Assembly: GCA_007741555.1 (NCBI GenBank)
Contig: CP036526.1
Coordinates: forward strand, 4,154,001 to 4,218,000
DNA length: 64,000 nt
Direction: 5' to 3'
Source: Stieleria marina
Lineage (GTDB): Bacteria; Planctomycetota; Planctomycetia; Pirellulales; Pirellulaceae
Below are positions 19,801 through 31,800 of the stretch, one piece after another. The notes under the pieces were generated by a model that saw only the letters and a program-made list of their open reading frames with translations, was not told the origin of the DNA and ran no database searches. Position numbers and translations under genes: made by a program. Within the stretch, counting starts at the first letter, position 1. Each line of letters opens with the position of its first letter.

Positions 19801-22800
19801 GGTGGGGGTTTCGTTGGTTCCCGTTAGGGTAATCGTCAAAACTGCCGTGTCCGTGCCGCCTTCGTTGTCCGTGATCGTGTAAGCGACGGTTGTCGTTGCG
19901 GTTTCTCCCGTACCAAGCCAATCGAAGTCACCGCCGGGGGTAAACGTGTAGGCTCCTGCGGCATCAACGGTGAACGTTCCACCAGCGGATCCCGCAACTG
20001 AGGCGCCGACCAAAGCACTGCTGCCACTGATTTGCGAAACAACCAGCGTGTCACCGTCAACATCATTGTCCACGCCCAGCACGTCGACGTCCGTCAAGAC
20101 GTTGCCGGTCGCTGCGGTGTTCTGGTCAGTCGTTTGACTATTGTCAATCGCGTCAGGACCCGGGTTGGTCACGGTCCATACGAACGACTGGGTGACCGTT
20201 GCTCCTTGATCGTCCGTCGCAGTGATCGTGACCGTGTAAGGCCCGCCGACCGAAGCACTCGCATCGTAAGTTCCGGTGACGATCCCGGTTGTCGAATCAA
20301 TCGCCAGTCCTGGTGGCAACGTGCTGCCTGCCGTGAATGCAAGCGTGCTGCCATTGTCGACGTCGCCGAAATAGCCGGTCAGATCCAACGGGGAAACAAC
20401 GGTGGAATCCACGCCCAATTGTGGCGGAATGGTTCCTTCGGCCGTCGGCGCGTCATTGGTTCCCGTGACGACCACGGTGACGGTCGCAGTGTCACTGCCG
20501 CCTTCGTTGTCGCTGATCGTGTACTGAATCGTCGTCGTTGCTGTTTGCCCCGCGTTAAGTGAATCAAAATCGCTGCCCGGTGCAAACGTGTACGCACCCG
20601 TCGAATCGATGGTGAACGAACCGCCGCCGCTGCCAGCGATCGCTGCGCCCACATCGCCGGCCGTTCCGTTGATCGCGACCACCGTGATGGTGTCGCCGTC
20701 GATATCACTATCAACGCCGTTTCCATCGTTGTCGGTCATCACGTTGCCCGACAAAGCTGCGTTTTCGGTCGTGCCTAAATCATTGTCCGTCGCGTCGGGA
20801 CCAGGGTTAGTGACTGACCAAACAAAAGTCTGTGTCACAGTCGCACTGTCATCGTCCGTCGCGGTGATGACAACGGTGTAAGGACCACTTTGAGATGCGT
20901 CGGCATCGTAGGTGCCAGTCACAACACCGGTGGTAGAATCAATTGACAATCCGCCCGGCAAAGTGCCGCCGTCGGAAAAGCTCAACGTGTTGGACGTGTC
21001 CACATCGTCAAAGTACCCGCTCAAATCCAGCAGCGACAACGCAGTCGAATCGACTCCGGCCTGCGGTGGAATCGTGCCGGTTGCCGTTGGCGTATTGTTC
21101 ACGCCTGTGACAACGACGCTGACGGTTGCCGTGTCCGTGCCGCCTTCACCATCGCTGATCGTGTACGTCACCGTGGTCGTGGCTGTTTCGCCTGCGGCCA
21201 GATAGTCAAAGTCACCCAGTGTGTCAAAAGTGTACGCACCTGCTGAATCGATCGTGAACGTTCCACCTGCGGATCCAGCCACGGTCGAATTGACGTTCGC
21301 AGCGGCCCCGTTGACTTCGGTGACCGTCAGCGTGTCGCCGTCAACGTCGCTGTCGACACCGCTGCCGTCGTTGTCCGTCATCACGTTACCGGTCAGCGTT
21401 GAACTTTCGGTCGTTCCCAGCAAGTTGTCGGTCGCGTCGGGGCCAGGGTTGGTGACCGTCCAAGTAAACGACTGGGTTACCGTAGCTCCGCCGTTGTCCG
21501 TCGCAGTTACTACGACCACGTACGGTCCGCCTTGAGAAGCATCGGCATCATAAGTGCCCGTCACCACACCCGTGGTGGGATGGATCGACAGTCCACCCGG
21601 CAACGTGGTTCCGGTCGAAAACGTCAATGTGTTGGACGTATCGGTGTCCGCAAAATAGCCACTCAAGTCCAGCGGCGCGACAACGGTTGAATCAACTCCC
21701 GCTTGCGGTGGGATCGTGCCAACAGCGGTGGGCGTGTCGTTGGTTCCGGTCACCGTCACCGTGACCGTCGCCGTATCACTTCCGCCTTCGTTGTCGCTGA
21801 TCGTGTAATTGACGGTTGTCGTTGCCGTTTCGCCGGCTGCCAAGTAGTCAAAGTCTGCACCGGTGGCGAACGAGTAGGATCCGTCCGACAAAATCGTGAA
21901 CGTCCCTCCCGTTGAACCCGCAACGCCTTGGGCCACATCGCCGGCCGTTCCGTTGATCGCGACCACCGTGATCGTGTCTCCGTCAATGTCGCTGTCGACG
22001 CCAGATCCGTCGCTATCGGACATGACATTGCCGCTGATCGTGGAACCTTGCGAGGTGCTTCGAGCATTGTCGGTGGCATCGGGCCCCGGATTGGTCACTG
22101 TCCAAGTAAACGATTGTGATACCGTCGTGCCGGCATCGTCCGTCGCGGTAATGACAACGGCGTACGGACCGCTCTGCGATGAATCGGCGTCGTAGGTTCC
22201 CGTGACGACTCCAGCTGAGTTGATCGAAAGTCCTTCGGGCAATGTGCCACCGTCGGTGAAAGTCAACGTGTTGCTGGCGTCGACGTCACCAAAGTAACCG
22301 CTTAGGTCCAACGGCGCAGCGACCGTCGAATCGACCCCGGTCTGCGGCGGAATCGTGCCGATCGCGGTGGGAGTGTCATTCGTTCCGGTGACCAAGACCG
22401 AAACGGTGGCCGTGTCTGTGCCGCCTTCGTCGTCTGTGATCGTGTGAGTAACGGTCGTCGTCGCCGTTTCGCCGGCTGCCAAGTATTCAAAATCACTGCC
22501 GGTCGCAAATGTGTAACCACCGTCGGCGTTGATCGTAAAGTTGCCGCCGTTGGATCCTGCAACAGCCGTCGCCACATTCGCAGCCACGCCATTAACTTCG
22601 CTAACCGTGATCGTGTCGCCATCGATGTCCGAATCGACACCGTGACCGTCGCTATCGGTCATCACGTTGCCGGTGAGTGTGGAACCTTCGCTGGTTCCCA
22701 AGTCATTGTCGGTCGCGTCCGGCCCCGGGTTGGTGACGGTCCAAGTGAACGTGCGAGTTGCAGTCGCTCCGGCAACGTCTGTCGCCGTAACGGTCACGCT

Positions 22801-25800
22801 GTAGGGGCTCGTCTGCGAAGCGTCGGCATCGTAAGTGCCAGTGATCACACCGGTCGCCGAGTCGATCGAAAGTCCGCCGGGTAGAGTCGAACCGGTGGAG
22901 AACGTCAGAACGTCACCAGAGTCGCCGTCGGAGAAATATCCGCTGACATCTAACGGTGCAATGACTGTGCTGTCGACGCCGGTTTGTGGAGGAATCGTGC
23001 CGCTGGCCGTCGGAGCTTGATTCGCTCCGCTGACCACCACCGTGACGGTCGCACTGTCCGTTCCACCTTCGCCATCGCTGATCGTGTAGGCGACCGTAGT
23101 TGTCCGCGTTTGGCCGAAACCAAGATCGTCGAAATCGCTACCAGTCGCAAATGTGTAGCTACCGTCAGCGGCAATCGTAAACGTGCCACCGTTGCTGCCA
23201 GCAACACCGCTAGCCACATTTCCAGCCACACCATTTACAGCGCTAACGACAATCGTATCGCCGTCAACATCGCTATCCACGCCGTGACCGTCGGCATCCG
23301 ACATCACGTTGCCGGTCAGCGTTGAACCTTCGGCAGTACCCAGATCATTGTCCGTTGCCGTCGGGCCAGGATTGGTCACCGTCCAAGTAAACTCCTGCGT
23401 CACGGTGGCGCCGTTATCATCGGTCGCGGTGATCACCACCGCGTACGGACCACCTTGCGAAGAATCGGCATCATAGGTTCCGGTGATTACACCCGTGGTT
23501 GGATTGATCGACAAACCACCGGGGAGCGTCACACCATCACTAAACGTCAGCGTATCGGTGGCGTCGACATCGGCGAAAAAGCCGCTGACATCCAGTGGCG
23601 ACTCGACCGTGCTATCCACGCCAGATTGTGGCGGGATCGTGCCGTTGGCTGTCGGAGCATCATTCGTGCCCGTAACGACTACGGTAACCGTGGCCGAATC
23701 GGTGCCGCCTTCGTTGTCCGTGATCGTGTAATCGACTGTCGTGGTGGCCGTCTCGCCAGCATCCAAGTATTCGAAATCGCTACCGGTCGCAAACGTGTAG
23801 CTACCGTCAGCGGCAATTGTAAACGTGCCACCGTTGCTGCCAGCAACACCGCTAGCCACATTTCCTGCTGTACCATTTACAGCGCTAACGACAATTGTAT
23901 CAACATCAACATCGCTATCAACGCCATGACCATCGGCATCCGACATCACATTACCGGTCAGCGTTGAACCTTCACTGGTGCCTAGATCATTGTCCGTTGC
24001 CGTCGGGCCAGGATTGGTCACCGTCCAAGTAAATTCCTGCGTCACGGTCGCGCCGTTATCATCGGTCGCCGTGATCACGACTGCGTACGGACCACCTTGC
24101 GACGAATCGGCATCGTAAGTTCCCGTGATCACACCCGTGGTCGGATTGATTGACAATCCACCGGGTAGAGTCCCACCATCGCTAAACGTCAACGTATCGG
24201 TGGCATCAACATCGGCAAAGAAACCGCTCACGTCGAGTGGCGACTCGACCGTACTGTCGACCCCAGTTTGCGGCGGGATCGTGCCGTTGGCCGTCGGAGT
24301 ATCATTCGTACCCGTAACGATCACGGTAACCGTGGCCGAATCAGTTCCGCCTTCGTTGTCCGTGATCGTGTAATCGACTGTCGTGGTGGCCGTTTCGCCA
24401 GCATCCAAGTATTCGAAATCGCTACCGGTCGCAAACGTGTAGCTACCGTTAGCGGCAATCGTAAAGGTACCGCCGTTGCTGCCAGCAACACCGCTAGCCA
24501 CATTTCCAGCCACGCCGTTCACAGCGTTAACAACGATTGTGTCGCCATCAACGTCGCTATCCACGCCATGGCCATCGGCATCAGACATCACGTTGCCGGT
24601 CAGTGTTGACCCTTCACTGGTGCCCAGATCATTGTCCGTCGCCGTTGGACCAGGATTGGTCACCGTCCAAGTAAATTCCTGCGTCACGGTGGCGCCATTA
24701 TCATCGGTCGCCGTAATCACGACGGCGTACGGACCACCTTGCGACGAATCCGCATCATAGGTTCCCGTGATCACACCCGTGGTCGGATTGATTGACAATC
24801 CACCGGGGAGCGTCCCACCATCGCTAAATGTCAACGTGTCACTCGCATCGACATCGCCGAAGTATCCACTCACATCGAGTGGCGATTCAACGGTGCTATC
24901 CACTCCAGATTGCGGCGGAATCGTACCGTTGGCCGTCGGTGTATCATTCGTACCCGTCACCACCACTGTGACCGTGGCGGAATCGGTGCCACCTTCGTTG
25001 TCCGTGATCGTGTAATCAACCGTCGTTGTCGCTGTCTCACCAGCATCCAAGTATTCAAAATCGCTGCCAGTCGCGAACGTGTAGCTACCGTTAGCGGCAA
25101 TCGTAAACGTACCGCCGTTCGTACCAGCCACGCCACTCGCCACATTTCCAGCCACACCATTGACAGCACTGACCTCAATCGCGTCACCATCAACATCGCT
25201 ATCCACGCCATGACCATCGGCGTCCGACATCACGTTGCCCGTCAGCGTTGAACCTTCACTGGTTCCCAGATCATTATCCGTGGCTGTCGGACCAGGATTG
25301 GTCACCGTCCAAGTAAATTCCTGCGTCACGGTCGCGCCATTATCATCGGTCGCCGTAATCACGACCGCGTACGGACCACCTTGCGACGAATCGGCATCGT
25401 AAGTGCCCGTGATCACACCCGTGGTTGGATTGATTGACAATCCACCGGGGAGCGTCCCACCATCGCTAAATGTCAACGTGTCACTCGCATCGACATCGCC
25501 GAAGTATCCACTCACATCCAGTGGCGACTCGACCGTGCTATCCACGCCAGATTGTGGCGGAATCGTGCCGTTAGCTGTTGGAGTATCGTTGGTACCCGTC
25601 ACCACGATCGTAACCGTGGCCGAATCGGTTCCGCCTTCATTGTCTGTGATCGTGTAATCGACTGTCGTGGTAGCTGTTTCACCAGCATCCAAGTATTCAA
25701 AATCACTACCGGTCGCAAACGTGTAGCTACCGTTAGCGGCAATCGTAAACGTACCGCCGTTGCTGCCCGCCACGCTGCTCGCCACATTTCCAGCCACGCC

Positions 25801-28800
25801 GTTCACCGCGTTAACGACGATTGTGTCGCCGTCAACGTCGCTATCAACGCCATGGCCATCGGCATCCGACATCACGTTACCGGTCAGCGTTGACCCTTCG
25901 CTGGTACCCAGATCATTATCTGTTGCCGTCGGGCCAGGATTAGTTACCGTCCAAGCAAATTCCTGCGTTACGGTTGCGCCGTTGTCATCGGTCGCCGTGA
26001 TCACGACTGTGTACGGACCGCCTTGCGACGAATCCGCATCGTAAGTTCCGGTGATCAAACCCGTGGTCGGGTGAATCGAAAGTCCGCCTGGTAGCGTTCC
26101 ACCATCGCTAAATGTCAACGTATCGGTGGCATCAACGTCCGCAAAGAATCCGCTCACGTCGAGTGGCGACTCGACCGTGCTATCCACGCCCGATTGCGGC
26201 GGGATGGTTCCGTTGGCCGTCGGTGTATCGTTGGTGCCTGTCACCACCACCGTAACCGTGGCCGAATCAGTTCCGCCTTCGTTGTCCGTGATCGTGTAGT
26301 CGACCGTCGTGGTAGCTGTTTCGCCAGCATCCAGATATTCAAAATCGCTGCCAGTGGCAAACGTGTAGCTACCGTTAGCGGCAATCGTGAACGTGCCACC
26401 GTTGGTGCCCGCCACGCTACTCGCCACATTTCCAGCCACGCCGTTCACCGCGTTAACAACGATTGTGTCGCCATCAACGTCGCTATCCACGCCATGGCCA
26501 TCGGCATCAGACATCACGTTGCCGGTCAGCGTTGAACCTTCACTGGTGCCTAGATCATTGTCCGTCGCCGTTGGGCCAGGATTGGTCACCGTCCAAGTAA
26601 ATTCCTGCGTCACGGTCGCGCCGTTATCATCGGTCGCCGTGATCACGACTGCGTACGGACCACCTTGCGACGAATCGGCATCGTAAGTTCCCGTGATCAC
26701 ACCCGTGGTCGGATTGATTGACAATCCACCGGGTAGAGTCCCACCATCGCTAAACGTCAACGTATCGGTGGCATCAACATCGGCAAAGAAACCGCTCACG
26801 TCGAGTGGCGACTCGACCGTACTGTCGACCCCAGTTTGCGGCGGGATCGTGCCGTTGGCCGTCGGAGTATCATTCGTACCCGTAACGATCACGGTAACCG
26901 TGGCCGAATCAGTTCCGCCTTCGTTGTCCGTGATCGTGTAATCGACTGTCGTGGTGGCCGTTTCGCCAGCATCCAAGTATTCGAAATCGCTACCGGTCGC
27001 AAACGTGTAGCTACCGTTAGCGGCAATCGTAAAGGTACCGCCGTTGCTGCCAGCAACACCGCTAGCCACATTTCCAGCCACGCCGTTCACAGCGTTAACA
27101 ACGATTGTGTCGCCATCAACGTCGCTATCCACGCCATGGCCATCGGCATCAGACATCACGTTGCCGGTCAGTGTTGACCCTTCACTGGTGCCCAGATCAT
27201 TGTCCGTCGCCGTTGGACCAGGATTGGTCACCGTCCAAGTAAATTCCTGCGTCACGGTGGCGCCATTATCATCGGTCGCCGTAATCACGACGGCGTACGG
27301 ACCACCTTGCGACGAATCCGCATCATAGGTTCCCGTGATCACACCCGTGGTCGGATTGATTGACAATCCACCGGGGAGCGTCCCACCATCGCTAAATGTC
27401 AACGTGTCACTCGCATCGACATCGCCGAAGTATCCACTCACATCGAGTGGCGATTCAACGGTGCTATCCACTCCAGATTGCGGCGGAATCGTACCGTTGG
27501 CCGTCGGTGTATCATTCGTACCCGTCACCACCACTGTGACCGTGGCGGAATCGGTGCCACCTTCGTTGTCCGTGATCGTGTAATCAACCGTCGTTGTCGC
27601 TGTCTCACCAGCATCCAAGTATTCAAAATCGCTGCCAGTCGCGAACGTGTAGCTACCGTTAGCGGCAATCGTAAACGTACCGCCGTTCGTACCAGCCACG
27701 CCACTCGCCACATTTCCAGCCACACCATTGACAGCACTGACCTCAATCGCGTCACCATCAACATCGCTATCCACGCCATGACCATCGGCGTCCGACATCA
27801 CGTTGCCCGTCAGCGTTGAACCTTCACTGGTTCCCAGATCATTATCCGTGGCTGTCGGACCAGGATTGGTCACCGTCCAAGTAAATTCCTGCGTCACGGT
27901 CGCGCCATTATCATCGGTCGCCGTAATCACGACCGCGTACGGACCACCTTGCGACGAATCGGCATCGTAAGTGCCCGTGATCACACCCGTGGTTGGATTG
28001 ATTGACAATCCACCGGGGAGCGTCCCACCATCGCTAAATGTCAACGTGTCACTCGCATCGACATCGCCGAAGTATCCACTCACATCCAGTGGCGACTCGA
28101 CCGTGCTATCCACGCCAGATTGTGGCGGAATCGTGCCGTTAGCTGTTGGAGTATCGTTGGTACCCGTCACCACGATCGTAACCGTGGCCGAATCGGTTCC
28201 GCCTTCATTGTCTGTGATCGTGTAATCGACTGTCGTGGTAGCTGTTTCACCAGCATCCAAGTATTCAAAATCACTACCGGTCGCAAACGTGTAGCTACCG
28301 TTAGCGGCAATCGTAAACGTACCGCCGTTGCTGCCCGCCACGCTGCTCGCCACATTTCCAGCCACGCCGTTCACCGCGTTAACGACGATTGTGTCGCCGT
28401 CAACGTCGCTATCAACGCCATGGCCATCGGCATCCGACATCACGTTACCGGTCAGCGTTGACCCTTCGCTGGTACCCAGATCATTATCTGTTGCCGTCGG
28501 GCCAGGATTAGTTACCGTCCAAGCAAATTCCTGCGTTACGGTTGCGCCGTTGTCATCGGTCGCCGTGATCACGACTGTGTACGGACCGCCTTGCGACGAA
28601 TCCGCATCGTAAGTTCCGGTGATCAAACCCGTGGTCGGGTGAATCGAAAGTCCGCCTGGTAGCGTTCCACCATCGCTAAATGTCAACGTATCGGTGGCAT
28701 CAACGTCCGCAAAGAATCCGCTCACGTCGAGTGGCGACTCGACCGTGCTATCCACGCCCGATTGCGGCGGGATGGTTCCGTTGGCCGTCGGTGTATCGTT

Positions 28801-31800
28801 GGTGCCTGTCACCACCACCGTAACCGTGGCCGAATCAGTTCCGCCTTCGTTGTCCGTGATCGTGTAGTCGACCGTCGTGGTAGCTGTTTCGCCAGCATCC
28901 AGATATTCAAAATCGCTGCCAGTGGCAAACGTGTAGCTACCGTTAGCGGCAATCGTGAACGTGCCGCCGTTGGTGCCCGCCACGCTACTCGCCACATTTC
29001 CAGCCACGCCGTTCACCGCGTTAACAACGATTGTGTCGCCATCAACGTCGCTATCCACGCCATGGCCATCGGCATCAGACATCACGTTGCCGGTCAGCGT
29101 TGAACCTTCACTGGTGCCTAGATCATTGTCCGTCGCCGTTGGGCCAGGATTGGTCACCGTCCAAGTAAATTCCTGCGTCACGGTCGCGCCATTATCATCG
29201 GTCGCGGTAATCACGACGGCGTAGGGACCACCTTGCGACGAATCCGCATCGTAAGTTCCCGTGATCACACCCGTGGTTGGGTGAATCGAAAGTCCGCCTG
29301 GTAGCGTCCCACCATCGCTAAATGTCAGCGTATCGGTGGCATCAACGTCCGCAAAGAATCCACTCACGTCGAGTGGCGACTCGACCGTGCTATCCACGCC
29401 AGATTGTGGCGGAATCGTGCCGTTGGCTGTTGGAGTATCGTTGGTACCCGTCACCACGACCGTAACCGTGGCCGAATCAGTTCCACCTTCGTTGTCAGTA
29501 ATTGTGTAGTTAACGGTCGTGGTAGCTGTCTCACCAGCGTCCAAGTATTCAAAATCGCTCCCGGTCGCGAACGTGTAGCTACCGTTAGCGGCAATCGTAA
29601 ACGTGCCGCCGTTGCTGCCCGCCACGCTGCTCGCCACATTTCCAGCCACGCCGTTCACCGCGTTAACGACGATTGTGTCGCCGTCAACGTCGCTATCCAC
29701 GCCATGACCATCGGCATCTGACATCACGTTGCCGGTCAGCGTTGAACCTTCGGCCGTGCCAAGATCATTGTCCGTTGCCGTCGGTCCGGGGTTCGTTACT
29801 GTCCACGTGAACGCTTGGACGACCGTCGCACCGTCGGGATCTTCGGCAGTGATGACGACGCTGTAGGGACCTCCGGTCGAAGCACTCGGGTCATAGGAGC
29901 CAGTCACGACACCCGTGGTCGGATTGATGGCTAGTCCTGGTGGCAGGGATCCGCCCGCGCTGTACGTCAGTGTGTCAGTTAGATCGGGGTCACCAAAGAA
30001 TGAGCTCAGATCGAAGGTCGAAAGCGTTGTTCCATCGACGCCCGACTGCGGTGGAATCGTTCCAAAGGCAGTTGGGGAATCGTTGACTCCGGTGACGGTC
30101 ACGGTCACGGTTGCCGTGTCGGTTCCGCCTTCGCCATCGCTGATCGTGTAATTGATGGTCGTCGCTGCTGTTTCGCCAGCTGCAAGATAATCAAAGTCCG
30201 TGCCGGGATTTAACGTGTACGCTCCGGTCGAACTGACCGTAAAAGCACCACCGCCGCTTCCAGTCACCGGGCCGCCCACATTGCCAGCGACGCCGTTGAT
30301 CAGGGTGACCGTTAGTGTGTCGCCGTCGGGATCGCTATCGACGCCGTTGCCGTCACTGTCCGTAACGATATTTCCCGAGATCGATGTATTTTCGGTCGTC
30401 CCCAGGTCGTTGTCAGTTGCCGTTGGCGGCGGGTTGCTGATCGCCCAAGTAATCGTTTGCGAAACCGTCGATCCGTAGGCGTCTTCGGCCGTGATGGTCA
30501 CGCTATAGGGACCACCCGTCGATGCACTAGGGTCAACCGTGCCTGTGATCAAGCCACTGGAATTGATCGATAGTCCGGGTGGCAAATTGGTTGCGGAGAA
30601 TGTCAGCGTACCGGATTCCGGATCGCCAAAGTAAGTCGCCGCATTCACGCTGATGCCGGTTTCTGCATCGGCATCTGACTGATTGGGGATCGTCGAAGTC
30701 ACCGTGGGGGCATCGTTGGTACCATCAATCGTGATCGTCAGCGTTGCGGTGTCGGTCAGCCCGGTGCCGTCGTCGATCGTGTACGTAAACGTGTCCGTCA
30801 AAGAATCGCCAGGGCCGAGCGCATTAACCGCGGCCAGCGTGTTATTCAATGTGTACGTGTACGATCCGTTCGCATTGATCTGAACCGAACCGTAAGAGCC
30901 AGCGACCGAACTGGCGACGCTGCCAGTTGCTCCGTCGACGGCAACAACATTTACCGTCGATCCGTTGGGGTCACTGTCGACTCCGTTGCCATCGTTGTCC
31001 GTGATCACGTTTCCGGTTTCGGTCAAATCCGTGTCTTCGGTGACCGATCCCGAGTTGTTGGTGGCGGTTGGCGGCGCGTTGACGAAGATCGAGATCGTGC
31101 CTGAATCGCTCAGCCCGCGTGGGTCCGTGACCGTGTAGTCCAAATCAGAAACGTTTCCGACAAAGCCACTGTTGGGCGTAAACACCAACTGGTTTAGCTG
31201 ATCGGCAGTCAGCGTGGTGGATGTGGTGACAACCGGCCCGCCAACTCCGACCGTATACGTCCCTTGGCTTGACGGCGGAACGGAATCAAACGTGATGGTT
31301 AGCTCGGCGGACGAATTATCGACATCCGTGGGAGTCGTGATTGAGATCGGATTGTTGGTTGACCCAGCGACCACGGTCGTCTCGTAGTCAGACGCTTGGG
31401 GCGGATCATTGTCGCCTTGGATCGTGATCGTCAGTGTCGTCGTAACCTCGTCGCCATCGTCATCGACGACCGTGTAGGTAAAGGATTCCGTTAAGACCGT
31501 GCTGGGATTATGAGCACCGCTGATAGCGCCCGATCCATCCGTCGCTTCCAATACCGTGTTAAAAGTCGCTCCGGTAAGATCCCCGGACTCCAAATCGACT
31601 TGCTGAACAACATTGCCGGTAACTGAGAAAATTCGGCCGTCTTCGGTAGCCATCAATTGGCCGCGATATTCGGAGTTTAGTTGTTCAAACACGCCGGACG
31701 TCATGTCAAAACGCCAATACCCAGCGACCGTCGTTGATCCGTAGATTGCTCCGTTGGAGTAGATCAAGTCGCCAAAACCACCGACGTCGGGAAAACCCGC

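Larger units (their letters stand above)
14400..30710 (-). repeat. Tandem array of about 26 two-domain repeat units inside the giant gene
   Basis: Counting the recurrent GTIPPQ-like signature gives about 26 units. In the middle (about 22.9-29.75 kb) the units are exactly 642 bp and highly similar at DNA level, including synonymous sites. Towards both ends they diverge to ordinary family-level similarity. This pattern suggests central expansion by unequal recombination. Confidence 0.9.

Noticed and set aside
22900-29760. Regularly spaced repeats resembling a large CRISPR-like array
   Set aside because: The 642-bp period is protein-coding in one uninterrupted frame and contains whole domains, not short repeats with spacers.
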